36,794 nt of DNA, from NCBI GenBank assembly GCA_943704495.1, contig CALSCR010000914.1:2692-39485 (forward strand). The letters run 5' to 3'. The stretch is from Pigoraptor chileana (lineage: Eukaryota > Opisthokonta > Filasterea). This document shows positions 1 to 12,600 of this stretch, piece by piece (the first letter of the stretch is position 1; every line of letters begins with the position of its first letter). Below the pieces are notes generated by a model that worked only from the letters and a program-made list of their open reading frames with translations, was not told where the DNA came from and did not search any database. The translations under genes and the position numbers were made by a program.

Positions 1-3000
1 GGCGGCCTTTTCCTTGGCCTTTCGCATACGAAACCGGGACTGCATGAGGGCTGCGGCCTTCTCTTGGTCCTCGATCGGAGTGCCGAAGTCGAACGTCTCT
101 TGAGCAGGCTCCGTAACGGGAGCGGATGGCGCCTCTGTTGTCGTTACCGCATCTTCAATTGCCGGTGCCGCAGAAACAACAGGCGATTCAACCGCGTGTA
201 CTTCGGTAGGTGGTTTATCTGCTGCGGCCTTTTCCTTGGCCTTTCGCATACGAAACCGGGACTGCATGAGGGCTGCGGCCTTCTCTTGGTCCTCGATCGG
301 AGTGCCGAAGTCGAACGTCTCTTGAGCAGGCTCCGTAAGGGGAGCGGATGGCGCCTCTGTTGTCGTTACCGCATCTTCAATTGCCGGTGCCGCAGAAACA
401 ACAGGCGATTCAACCGCGTGTACTTCGGTAGGTGGTTTATCTGCTGCGGCCTTTTCCTTGGCCTTTCGCATACGAAACCGGGACTGCATGAGGGCTGCGG
501 CCTTCTCTTGGTCCTCGATGGGAGTGCCGAAGTCGAACGTCTCTTGCGCTGGCTGCACGGGTTCAGCCAATGGCGCAACCGGCGCGTCTGATGTCGATGG
601 GCTGGCTTCGCTCGTCACATCCGGGACCACCGCATCGGTCGGAAGGTCGACCTTCGGCGATACATTGTCACGTGAGGAAGCCGTGTTCAGATCACGAAGG
701 CTCGCCTGTCGTTTGCGGAACTGCGCCTGAATCACAGACGCTGCTTTATGCTGAACCGCGACAGGGGCGTTGAATGCAATATTGCAGTCGGACGATGCTT
801 TGCGGTCCGAATCGAGTGCACCGGCGGTCGACGGCCTGGCGGCGGCGGCGGCGGCGGATTTAACTGGGGAGGTCACATTCTGAACACTCTTTCGACGCCT
901 AAACTGCGCCTGGATGAGCGCCGCAGCGCGGTTCTGGTCCTCGACCGATCCGTTGAACTCAAAGGTTTCCTGCTGAGCAGAGTGGCTCTGAGTATTTTGC
1001 GGCGTGGGGCTTGCAGGTGCGCCTTGAGTAGTCGACCCGACCTCGCTTCGGCGGCGGCGGAACTGTCGCTGAATTGCCGATGCCGCCTTGTTGAGCTCCT
1101 CGATGGAGGCGTCAAATTCAAATGTATTCGCCTTATTCACCGCTGCCGCGCGTGGGGATGGCGGCTCACTAACAATTGGTTCGTTAGCAGACGCCTCCAC
1201 AGTGCCGTCCAGTGGAGCTTCAGTCACGTCAGTCGCCTCGATCTTGTTGGCGTAAGCAGCAGGTGGGGGGTTCGAATCAGGTGGCAAGCGTTCCTCAAGT
1301 GAGGAAGCAGTTTTCTTGGGACTGGACTCTCCTTCACTCCCGCCAACGACCACAGACTCAGTGGTCGCATTGCCGTCTTCAACAGACCCCGATTCTCCGT
1401 CCCCAATTATGCTCCGAAATACACGCTCAATGACGTGCGGGTCTTTGCGGTATTGCTTTACGAGCAGCCGCTCCATATATGAGAGAGACTGCTGTGATTC
1501 TGGTATGGGCACATCGGTTGGCTTGCGTTTTGGTCGGGTGTCGGCATCGCCGGTTTCAGTCTGAATACCACTCGATGCAATACCAACGGACGGCTTCGCG
1601 GGCGGCTTTTGATGTGGAACTGCATAGGCACGTAAATACGCCACAATAAATATAACCAAAGCTATCAGAAACCAGAGCAACAGAACATACCTGAATACAC
1701 AAACAGCAACTGCAATATTTAAGAGGGCAGCGGCGCAATTACATCGCGAAGCATACCTTCCGAGGCGCCGTGTCCGTGTTTGTTGCGCCACGCTTCCAGT
1801 GCATCGAGAACGTATTTGTGGCTTTCATCCTCATTGAAATCACCCTCGAGCAGAGTGCCCCGGGACGATACAGTGTCAGCTGCCGTCGCGTGGCTGTCTT
1901 CGGCATTCCACATGCGCGGTTGCACATTGGTGGCCGGTGCCCGTTCTGCAGACACCCGCGGAGGAGAAGGGGACTCGCCAACAGCAGCCGATGTCGACGC
2001 AGCAGACGACGTCTTTTCCGCCGGTTTTTTCGTCACGCCGCGCCACTCGTTCAGCGCCTCCAGGAAGGAATGGTGGCTCTCGCGTTCGTCAAACGTACCC
2101 TCTAGCAGGCTGTTACTCGCGGGCGATGCATCGCACATCGCGTCCGTGTTGTGAGCGCTCGTATCGCTGCGTCCTCCCGCCGATTGCGGACGCGAAGTTG
2201 TTTTAAAGCGTCGACTGCGATCAAAGCGCGGTAAATTGTCCTCCTGACAAAGACGAGAAATGAATCCACAATTGCATACACGTCTGTGTTAGCCGCTCGT
2301 GGGCGCACAGACAGTTGTGATATTGCGAGGAGTACGAGACACACCATTCTGCTTACCTGCATGCGCTTCACAGTATGACTCCTGAGAGCTCCCTTTTTGT
2401 GGATGTCGACAAAGCATTCGTCGCAGTAGAATTCCTTGCACTCGATGCACGACACGCTCGCCGATCCAACCTCACACTGTCCGCACGTGCGACTCCGACT
2501 GCTTTGGCTCCCACCCAGTGGATCGATGGGGACAAGAGGGACGGCCGGTTCTCGCGGCAAACTGGGAGGTGGCCTCGGGACGGGTGCGTCGGGCAGGGGC
2601 TCCAGATGCATGCCGGAGTCAGAAAGAGTCTTGTATTGAGTCTCCCGCCTCTGTGACATCCCCCAGGTTGGCAGTCCAAAGGCCAAAGCAAATTACCCAA
2701 TCAGTAAGACAGCCTCGAAGGAGAATGGCGTCGATAGGGAACAAAGTTTGCTGCCACATTGCACCACTTCTCACCTTTTCTCGCTTCTCCTTGTTCTTCT
2801 CGAGTACCTGCGCAGCATGATTAGTAAGGGCACCCTGTTTTCCTGACCGCCAGATGCCGCCGCCCATTTTTCTGATACGAAAAAGAAGTAAGGAACAGCA
2901 TGTCAGCCATACGACATTCATCATCCCTCATCTACGACCGGACATAATGAGAATACCACACACAGAGAAGGAACTCACTCTCTCGCTTCCTTCTCGCGAC

Positions 3001-3298
3001 TCAACGCCTCCTTCAGAGCCTGCAAGCGCTCTTCCATCTTTCTGTTTTCAATCTCCAGCCGCTCCGTTTCCGTGAGATGCCTGCATAAATAACAATGCAT
3101 TGCTAAAAGTGAGCAAGGTTTCCTCTCAGAAATCCGGCAGAGTTCGCCTGCAGAACAATTCTGTGTGATCGATATAAAAAGCCAAGAAATGCAACCAACG
3201 CACACGCGTGCCTCAGCTTTCAACACGTACTTTCGCCGCACTTTCACAGGAACGATCTTCGGAGGCGATGTCTCGCTACGAAAACCCAGTGGATCCAT
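1..3298 (-). CDS. ZBBX: ZBBX-like B-box zinc-finger protein with C-terminal IQ-like repeats (3' end off window)
   Basis: Exons 3298-3231, 3080-2979, 2871-2775, 2650-2357, 2243-1757 and 1619-1 give at least 889 residues in phase. The start is the ATG at 3298 (MDPLGF). Order of parts: short N-terminus, charged coiled coil (exons 2-3, containing the segment GIWRSGKQGALTNHAAQ), a B-box zinc finger at about residues 145-187 (CGQCEVGS, CIECKEFYCDEC, then two His), and two motifs of the form LLEG-F-E-ESH-(x)-L-AL-(x)-WR in exon 5. The last exon holds a low-complexity chain of units, each F-(D/E)-F followed by an IQ-like helix such as AASAIQRQFRRRRS or AAALIQAQFRRRKS. From memory, the coiled coil, B-box and WR motifs recall ZBBX, a protein of ciliated cells; this was not searched. 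The IQ-like units suggest calmodulin or light-chain binding (inference). A second in-frame acceptor at 1710 would lengthen exon 6 by 30 hydrophobic codons. The C-terminus is cut by the window edge. Confidence 0.75.
2..560 (-). repeat. 222-base tandem repeat inside the ZBBX-like gene
   Basis: Units begin at about 2, 224 and 446, and the third diverges after roughly 110 bases. Units one and two differ at essentially one base (in the stretch around 110-120 against 332-342), so the duplication is recent. Each unit is 74 codons, in frame, and carries one FDFGTPIEDQE box and one IQ-like helix (AAALMQSRFRMRKAKEKAA). Confidence 0.92.
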
Positions 3299-3987
3299 TT
3301 TTCCAAGCAATTTGCGAATCCAGCAGAGATTTGCGTTAAATCAGAGGTACGAGTCCCGACCGCCAAAAGTACAACGTGCACAGCCGAAATTGACGGTCTG
3401 TCGCACGCAGACGCACGTGTCTCAAGCTACAGGCGGCCCCACATGTTCGCCACAGTTTGCAGTCGACAGGTCGAACGACCGGGTTTGAAAGCTATATCGG
3501 CAGTGTTGGTCGTTGTAAGATAGCGCACTTTGGAGACAGCGAGGGACCACCAACTTCGATGCCAGCGACCAATCTCTTTGATAAATTTCAAGAGAACTTG
3601 TTTTGGGCGTTATTATTTAACAAGATGAGCAAAGAACGAGATGTCATGCAATTCCTGAACCAGAGCAATACGTTGATCCACCCTTTTCCGTCAGTAGTTG
3701 CCGTGCGCATGCATGCAAACGTTGCCTACTGGCTGCCGCCTGGACGGGTCTGTCTCCGGGCAACGGAACAACATGGACTGAATCTCCTTAAATGGCACAC
3801 ATTTCACTCGACTATCCATAAATAGTAAATTCTAATCCATAGAATATTGATAAGTAGACAAATTAATTTTATGTCCAAATCAAGCAAGCCGAGACAACGA
3901 AAATATTTACAAGAGATAGCGGCCCCCGCTCCCAGCACGTTTGTTTTTGTACTGACTTCAGCAGATGCCGCCCACAAGAAGAGTTGG
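3299..3987. other. Intergenic region upstream of the ZBBX-like gene
   Basis: This lies between the start of the ZBBX-like gene and the end of the GPR137-like gene, both on the minus strand. No open frame looks coding. It holds an X-box-like site at 3752-3764 and AT-rich sequence near 3820-3880, which would be the 3' flank of the GPR137-like gene. No TATA box was recognised. Confidence 0.6.
3752..3764. promoter_or_regulatory. Candidate RFX X-box (imperfect)
   Basis: The half sites GTCTCC and GGCAAC are separated by one base. They fit the loose X-box pattern RYYNYY-N(1-3)-RRNRAC. The site lies about 450 bases upstream of the ZBBX-like start codon. RFX sites drive ciliary genes in animals and related groups; use here is inferred. 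Confidence 0.4.
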
Positions 3988-6270
3988 CTAGCTGGAGTCG
4001 TAAGATTGGCGATATGGGTTGGTGTAGGACGGTGTCGAGTGAAAGCTACGCGAGACGTGGTCGTAGGCGTGCTGCCCATAGGACCCCACATAAGATCCTG
4101 AAAGCGCACCACTGCCAGCGCCAAACGGCACGACCTCAACAGTGCCCGTTCCACTCGGGGCGTCTTCATCCAGCTCATCGTATCGGTTGGGATTTTGGAA
4201 AAACCCGCGTTCTGCGAAAATACAAACAGACGAAATGCATATCGTTCACTTGTGGCGCACCCGAGACAGATAGCCAAAAAAAAAATCGCTCAAGAGGAAG
4301 TGCCTGTGTGGCGCCATGCCCACGGACTCCATACATAGCCAGCAGAGACACGCCACACATGACATCACAGCCCACCTTCTCCGCCAGGCACAGAAGGATC
4401 CGGCGACAGAAGCGGCCGTCGAACTCCCTTTTGCGTTGGTCTTGACTTTGGTATGTGGCGAAAGAAAAACGTCACCGCAAAGAGCGGAGTGATTTCCCAC
4501 AGCACAAACGCACAAAATGCGAAAATGGTTGCGCCGGTGTTTCCCTGAGACCAGCCAAAGAGAAAATATGTGAAATATAATGAAAGACACAAAACACCAT
4601 GCAGCGACGGACCATTAACAGACGCATTTCGTTTGACGGACACCACCGACATTCATCGCCCAACTAGTAAAGCACAATCGTCATGTTGGAATCAAATTGC
4701 ACTCACCCCAAAGACGTGGTGGTGTGTGCCAAACGCAGTCACAAAGTTGTAGATGCATCTCGTCACAAATATGACCAAAATAAGGGACGTCAGCAGGACG
4801 ATGGAAAGGCGCGTCGTCCCCTTCACTTGGATTGGCGTCGACTGCATATAGAATAGCGAAATGTGCAATGCTTTACAATTGCGGCAAATGATGCAACGAG
4901 GAGCATGCCCAGCTAATCCCGATGCATACGCTACACACACACACACACACACACACACGCATACACACACACACATACATATACACACACACAACAATGA
5001 AAGTGCGTTTAGTTGCTGGCATACCTTTGTGTCTCGCATGATGCGCTGGAGCTTCCAGCCGTACACCCCGAGGACAGTTATCAGAATGAAAAATAGGACC
5101 CCAGATGCACCCTGGCGCAGATTGACCTCGCTGGCGGTGGGCTCATCGCGATTGCCCACAACTGCAAGCCAAGCTACAAAGCAAATGCAAGAGCACACAA
5201 AGAGAATGCAACAATAAAGTTACAATTCAACACAAGATACCATGCACACGAAGCATATTGAGATGGATGGAGATGCGGGCTTAAGACGCATTAAATGAGC
5301 ACAGCAAGTGATGTTGACTGCATGCAATAAACCATTTGTGCCGTTGCCGTTGCCGTTTGCTGTTCCAGACTGATACACAGGGCATCACCGACCGTTCAGT
5401 CACCAACCAATGAAAAGAGCGAGGAGAGTGACATTCACAGCCACCCACGACGCAACAAAAATCACGCGGAACTTTTGCACCCAATTCTCTCTGTGAATTA
5501 CTTGCGCGTAGAACAGAACGAGAAGCGAGAAAGTCGCAAACTGCGAGAAAAAAAACCCAGTGAACATGCTTTTTTAAGTCACTTAAACACCATGTGCGCA
5601 CACATATACATTTATGAATCAATAAAGAAAAGAAAAAAAACCACTCTGGTGGCATTCGGTCTCAACAACTCACCTGAATATGAAGGGGCAGCCTATACAG
5701 TAACCATGCCAAAGAAACCCGAGGGAATGCAAGTAGAGGCGGTGCGATTCAGCTGATGTTTCCTAGAAGACATACAATACAAGCAAGCAATGCAATATAA
5801 TGTCGCACACGCACAATTCCACAGTTGCGCGTGAATAAAGATACCCACCAATATATGAGTCGGATTGCCCAAGAGTCAGGCAGTCCAAGGTCGTGTGACC
5901 AGATGCCGAAGAAGATTATGCGGAGGGTTATCCAGCTCAAGCAAAGGAGAAGAAAGTACGTGTGATAGGATGCCTATAGTAAACGCATACCCAAGGAGTA
6001 CGAAAACAATGTGAATACTAAGTAAGCAAGCAAATACAACCCGGGCGATGATAATTTATAAAGGACGGTCAATACATGCGACTTAACCGGGCTGCTCACC
6101 TTTTTATGGCGGTGGTACAAAATAAGGCCCAGCTGGAAGCCGCAGTAGCAGAACAGCAGAGCGTATAGGCCGACAAGAATGCCGCCGTTCAGAATCTTTT
6201 CCAGAGAGGCCATGTCGTCAGTTGGCCCCACTTCAACCTCAGCCGGTGTAATGTCGCTCCAAGAGACCAT
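3988..6270 (-). CDS. GPR137: GPR137/TOM1-type seven-transmembrane protein
   Basis: Eight exons, 6270-6100, 5973-5849, 5692-5674, 5540-5408, 5161-5025, 4841-4707, 4544-4376 and 4211-3988, give 370 residues in phase. Seven hydrophobic helices can be followed through the exons, for example ILVGLYALLFCYCGFQLGLI, FATFSLLVLFYAQV and TRLSIVLLTSLILVIF. Family landmarks: the LSWITLR step after helix 2, YWLPLHIQ entering helix 3, VKGTTRLS before helix 6, TRCIYN, and FVLWEITPL in helix 7. The C-terminus (GFFQNPNRYDELDED, then a Ser/Tyr/Gly-rich tail) resembles the tail box of GPR137. In animals GPR137 proteins sit on lysosomes and affect Rag GTPase/mTORC1 signalling; plant TOM1 proteins are tonoplast relatives. 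The splice phase demands a 19-base third exon. Intron 5 carries a long GU tract. The start was chosen as the first ATG in the open frame of exon 1. Confidence 0.8.
4932..4994. repeat. (CA)n microsatellite in intron 5 of the GPR137-like gene
   Basis: Nearly uninterrupted CA dinucleotides on the plus strand, so (GU)n in the transcript of the minus-strand gene. Confidence 0.95.
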
Positions 6271-6673
6271 CACGAATCGCGACTCACTCCATGCGCAACC
6301 GAGTTGAGGCGGCAAAACGAGGGCATGATTGCGGATCCCGCACTTTCACCACCATGCCCCGTGCAATTATCAAATATAATAGCCAGTCATTTGAGCGGTG
6401 AAAGCAGTTTTGTCTCCTGTTTGATGGATCGCCAATGATGAACGTTTGCGTCAGCACAATTATGTGACTCTTAATTGCCTTCAATCGCCGAGCTCTCGCT
6501 TACAGGTTAACAAAGAGGATCACCACTTTTCAGCATATTCGTTTTATTATGCACACATTTGGCATAATTGAACCCGAAGCGATCCACAAACAACCACTAA
6601 AGCGCAAAAACCACAAAACACGCACGCACGCGCACACATACACACGAGAAACTCTCTCAAATTTTTAGAGGAA

Positions 6674-9600
6674 TCAAATGGTTGACTCGAGGGGACCGTC
6701 GACGCCCCTGACGAAGTGGATGTCCGCCAGACTGACTTGCGACCGCACCGCAAACAAGTCGACCGAGCCCGGCTTTGAACCGGTGACCGCAGTAATGTCA
6801 CGCTGCGACGCTGCATCAGCAAGCGACAGAGCGCTCGAGTACGAAGGACTGCGCACAAAGTTGCCTGCCGCGGGATCAACGTTGTCGCCCCCCGCACTTC
6901 TTCGTGATGCTGCACGTGCACGCATCGCCATCAGCGCAGCCGTATCACTCATTGTACCGGCCAGTCTTTGCCTTCCCCCAGTCCTCAGACTGCTTCGAAC
7001 AGGCCGACTTCCGCCGGGAGCAGAGAAGTTTCGAGTCAGCGGCAGCTTGGCCCTTCCATTGGGCATGTCTTCGGTGCGAGTCATCGACAGATACGATCCA
7101 TTTTGATTGTCTTCCGAGGCCAGACCGCCGCCGCCGTCGGGACAGAACGACACGCGGCGCTGTGCCGGGCGATGGACCGCCCAATCAGCGCTTCCTTCGG
7201 TCGGCGAATCGTCGCTTGCAGCAGAGGACACCGCCCCCACGTCTCCATGTGAGTTTGCCTCGTCCGGCGCAAACCCAACCTCAATTTCACTATCAATGCC
7301 CGTAGTTTGGCTTTCTTGGAGTGAGCCGGAGTCGGCCGTGCTCAGGACCACATCGCCGAAAAAGGCCTTTGATTTTTCATTCGCTTGCTCAACCCGCTCT
7401 TTCGATTTCACCGACTTGAGGCGCTTCGGTCGACGTAATTTCTCAAGCTCATACAAAGATTTCTTGGGTCTCGGCACTGGCGTGTGTGCCCAGCCTTCCG
7501 CCGGCCGTTGCGACCACGACATCAACTTTTCCATCAAAGGTGACAATTTGGCTCCAGACATTACGAAGCGCAGAATCGCAAACGAAATTGCCAGCACAGA
7601 GGTAACTAGGCAAATGCACTGCAGCGCCACAAAAAAAGTCCCGAGGTCACGAAGCACACCCTTGGACAAAAATGTGTCAGACAGCCCCAACGAGAGCACC
7701 GTGGCACCTCGAATTTGCAGCGTGACGATAACGAGCAGGGCAAACTGAGCGGCGACTTCAAAGCACGCATCGCCGTTGAACCGATACGGACACATGTGCC
7801 ACGTAAACATGAACGCGAACCACACGAGAAAGCAGAGAACGAACGCCTTAATGCCAGCGTCCACGATAAGCACGCCGCAGAGCGAAAATACAATCTGGAA
7901 GCTCAACGCCACAAGGTCCCAGAAGACATATTCCGCCCGATATGGCGACGATGCGACCACCCCAACCAATCCCAACGCAATAGGCCCCCGACCAGTGACG
8001 ATTTGCTTCTCCCCTTCGCCCGTTTTGTACACGACGGCCTTGCCATTGACCACAGCACTATCACCATTACCACCCTTCGCAGGATTTGCGTCGATTGTCG
8101 CTATACGTGGCCGAAGTCGGATGGCCACATATAGCGCACCCGGCGCGACGAGAACGAACAGAGGAAATGAAATAAACGCGAAAATTTGCCATCCGTGGTT
8201 ATAGCAGACAACCGAGGCCATTTCGTAGAGACGCTCCTCGCCATCGATGCTGGTGCACGTGACCAGGCGGAGCACAGTCGCCCAAATCGGAGGGAATGCG
8301 ACCCATCCGACAGCATACAGCGCATCGTACGGAAAGGGCGTCGCAGTCTGACAGATGGCAAATGCACACTCAAGTTAGCACAGTATCACACAACAACCAA
8401 AAAACAAACCAAAACACAACAACAACAACAAAAACAGCAACAGAGATATAGAGATATGAATTTGTATCAACCCCCCAAATTTACGAGTAAAGTGCTGCTC
8501 ACCACACAAAGCAGGAAAATTGCACAACTTACAAAGGAAATAAAAAACAACAACAACAAAAAAAAACACACAATGCCGCACACACCCACCTCTCGTGCAC
8601 GGCCCCGGAGTGCATCAACCAACGCGCGCCCAAAGTGCCAGTATAACACATACACAGCGGCGACCCCGACCAGCACCAGCGGCGCATACAGCTGGATAAA
8701 GATCCCGCTCAGCGGCGTGAATCCGGGGAACAGGCAGACGTCCGTCAGCAGGTCTGGCGCCACCGCAAACTGCAGCGTCACCAGCCCATTCAGAACAGCC
8801 ACAGACTCGGCGCTGTCGTTCCCCTGAAGGCGGATGGCAATGTACGCTGGGTAGACAAGCCCCATCACAATCCGCAGCATTCCAGACCGGCCCACCGGAA
8901 GCATCAAAAAGAGCGCAAACAGTGCTACCATCACAAGCGCGATCAGTGGGAGGAACCACTTCCCGTCTTCGCAGCGAGCGTTGTCTGTGATGCAGAGTGT
9001 ATGATGTATGATATGTGCCAGTCCATACATAAATAAATAAAGCATAAGCCTTCCGTTGCACAACAGCAGAGACACCAGCGCCAACACACCGCCGATAGTT
9101 TTTCAAAAAAAGGGGTTCAATGCTTTCATTACGTCGAAATCATTGTTGCACTCACCGACACACTCGCGCTTCATCAGCGTCGTGCTCATACCCGACGGGC
9201 ACTCGGAGCACATGATGCCGACATGCCCTCCCATGCACGGCCCAGCCATGCACTCGCCAACGGTCGCACAGCAAAGTCCGAGCGGGCACGTCATGTACGA
9301 CTTCTTGGTGACGCCAGGAGTGCCCCAATGCCCCGCAATGGGGCGGATGTCGTCACCACCGGCACACACGGCCCCCGTGGGACACTCGGCACACTCAACG
9401 TCCATTGCATCCGTTCCATTTGCAATCAAATACGACCCTACCCACATTTTCACGCAAAAACAGGCAAACATGCAGAGGGATAATAAACACCAATCAGACA
9501 ACGCGTGTGAAGCCGTTCAAACCGACTCAACCAAGAAAGATCCAGCCAATTCTAGTCAAACAACAAGACCTCTTCCACTAACATTCACTTTGACATGATG

Positions 9601-12600
9601 CACCACAGCAAACCAAGTGATTGACAACATTGCTCACCCTGTTGGCATTTGCTGCACAGCAATTGCAGGCCGTTGCGAGTCTGCACCTTCTGAAAGCGAT
9701 GACCCCGAGGGCATGTCACCGAGCTGTTCTGGCGAAGAAGCATGTCTGGCGATCCCAACACAGCGACCGTCGTCACGGCTCTTACCGCTTCCACAACACA
9801 GCCGATCAGCACAAGCGACATGCTGCCCCCGCTGTACAAATCGCTCCCGGAAGACGCATCGTTTCGTTGGAACAGGCAACGATTAGCCCACAGCCCGGAC
9901 GCTCGACCAACAAACATCGCCCCCCCAATGCTCGCCTCGTTCTCAATAAACTTCACATCCGTCACGTTGCCACTTACGCCTTCCATAGAAATCGCACCCC
10001 CAGCAACACTACCAACGTTCCGATGGAACGCCGACTGCATGGCAGAAAAGTGTCCGTTTTCGACAACCTGGAGTGACACGGCTCCTGCATCACTCCCGAC
10101 ATTCCTATCAAACGAGCAATTAGCAATGGTCGATGATCCCTGAAGCACGTTCATACGAATGACCCCTGCGCCTTTCCCGCCCTTATTCTTTGTGAAAGTG
10201 CTGCCGACCAGATTCGACGATATGTCCGATCCCGTGGGCGCCACAATTGCAATCACACCGCTGCCGCTGGGACACTCGTTCGAGTCGGCCGTGCAGCCCA
10301 CAACTGACAGACGGAGACCACGTGCAGCAGCATCGCACATCACCCCCACAGCACCAGCCGCAGACCCCGCCTGTATGCTGAATCGGCTGTCGGTTACGAC
10401 AGTGCGCTCAATATTCAAACTTGACCATGCATCCAGCGACGAAAAGTACAGCGCAACCGCACCCGCACCGAGACAGTTTGTTCCCGTGGTCGCCAGAGAC
10501 CCGTTCAGGTGCGCAAAGATCGAGCCTGATATTGTGTGCGAGTTTGAGACGGTCGCACCGAAATAAAACGCCGCAATTCCCGATGCTGCCACACTCTGCA
10601 GCGACGCCGACAATCCGGTCATCGCAAAAAGCACAGACGCTCCAGTAACAGATAAAGAGTTGTTGACGTATACAGGCCCACCGTTGGTGGTGTAGTGAAA
10701 CATACACACGGCTCCCGCGACGGCCATGCCGAGCTTACCAGCGGCGTCGACCGCTGGCGAGAGGTGACTGTTATTCGCGAATATGTACGAATTATCGATC
10801 ACGCGCAATTGGTCCAAGCCGAATTGATTGGGAGTCATCACGGTTGCAATGACGGCCGACCCCCCCGCCCCGCAGTTGAGGCCGTCCTTAATGCTTGCAA
10901 AATCGTCACTGAATGAGTTCCCCGAAACGCTCACAGTGTTGTGCGAAAAGAGGCCCCGATAGCTGAACAGTCCGATGGATCCGCTCACTGCGGACATATC
11001 GACTGACTCCGCACTCGCCTGGTTCCTTGTGAACACCGATGCACGCACGTCAATCTCAAAGTCAGATGTCTTTCCAGCGCAAGACGAATGTATGCCAATG
11101 GCACCCGACGCAAGCGAATAGGTATATGAAGCCATGGACACCGAGTTGTCGTCGAATGTGCAATTCGACACAACGTGCTTGGCGCGGGTGCACACAGGAG
11201 CCATATACGATATACCCACGCCTCCCGCAACCACCGCCCGCGGAAAACGCGCGTTTTGATGTGAGCGAATTATTGCGCGGTTGCTGCGAAACGTGCAGTT
11301 TTCGAGTGAGACCTCCGGTCTGTCAATATATTGAATGGGGTGCGCAGATGACACAAACAGCGCACCAGACGATTCCCTCTCTCCGTCGGCCGCATTGTCT
11401 TCGAAAATGCAATGTGCAGCCCGCACGAAAGCATTGCGATAATATGAAATGTACACAGCTCCTGCAGCAAGAGACGAGTAGGCTCCGTTTCCGGAAAATG
11501 TGCAACGAGTAAACGATACACTCTGCGTCCCATTCACAGCGACAGCCGCACCCGCCACAGACGAGTCCTGCACAGCTTCCGTAACCTGGAAGATCGCCCA
11601 TGCGGTGTTTCGAAAAGAAACCGAATTATTGACGAAGACACACGACTCAAACACCGCGGCCGAATACATCACTGCCCTGTCATTCTGGACAAACACGCCC
11701 GCCGCCCTTGCACGCGGCGTTTTCGAGGTCTGTGAAATGGAATTGTGCACAAATGTGCATCGAGTCAAAGTCGCGTTGCCATTGAGCACGACCACCGCCG
11801 CCTGCTGAGTGCCCGTGGGCGCACAGTTTTGCACTGTGATTCCCTCCATTACGAGATTACCTCCAGTGACTTTAACCGCCATTCCAAACCCATTGCAAGT
11901 CAGCACCACATTCCCCGATACCGCACGCAGCATCAACGACCCTTCAGGTTGCAACACAGGTGCGATCGGGTTTGTGCAGTTGTACACACCCTCGCCAACC
12001 ATAATGTATGCTATCCCCGGCATGGCAGCTGCCACCGTGCTAGCACGGTGTATTGTCGCACAAGGAGTGCGAGCGCTGCAATTGCCGCTGTCGTCGCCGC
12101 CCGACGCAACCCAAAGCGGCGGATTACACCTCTCTCCCGCAGATCCATGCAAGGACTTGCACGCCCAGTTCTCCTCGACTTGACATGAAGATGAGCATCC
12201 GTCACCATCCAGCACATTGCCGTCGTCACATTCCTCGCCGATAGAACGCACACCATCCCCGCAAGCAAGAGCGCGGCATAGCATAGTGGGCGCACTACGC
12301 GCGGTCAGTTGCGATGTGCAAAAGTGGCCCGGTTTGACTGTACAGTCTGACGTACACGTGTCCGACTCGCCTCCATCGTCGCATATCTCCATTCCTGTTA
12401 CCGCGCCATCTCCACACACGGTGCTGCAGCTGCGATCCGACGAATCGGCCGCATTGCCACACACATATCCAGAGTCGACTGTGCAACGAGAGCACCCATC
12501 GTGGTCGTCGGCATTCCCGTCGTCGCATTCTTCTGCGCCCATCTGGATTCCGTCGCCGCAGACTGACTCGAGCATATATCCTACCCCATTGCTGTCAACG

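Noticed and set aside
3457-3825. Plus-strand open frame of 122 codons upstream of the ZBBX-like gene
   Set aside because: No recognisable motif. It lies in promoter sequence and its start is not supported.
5845-5848. Later donor for GPR137 exon 2 giving YWW at its end
   Set aside because: It breaks phase with every possible next exon. The donor GTGGGT three to four bases earlier restores the family sequence.
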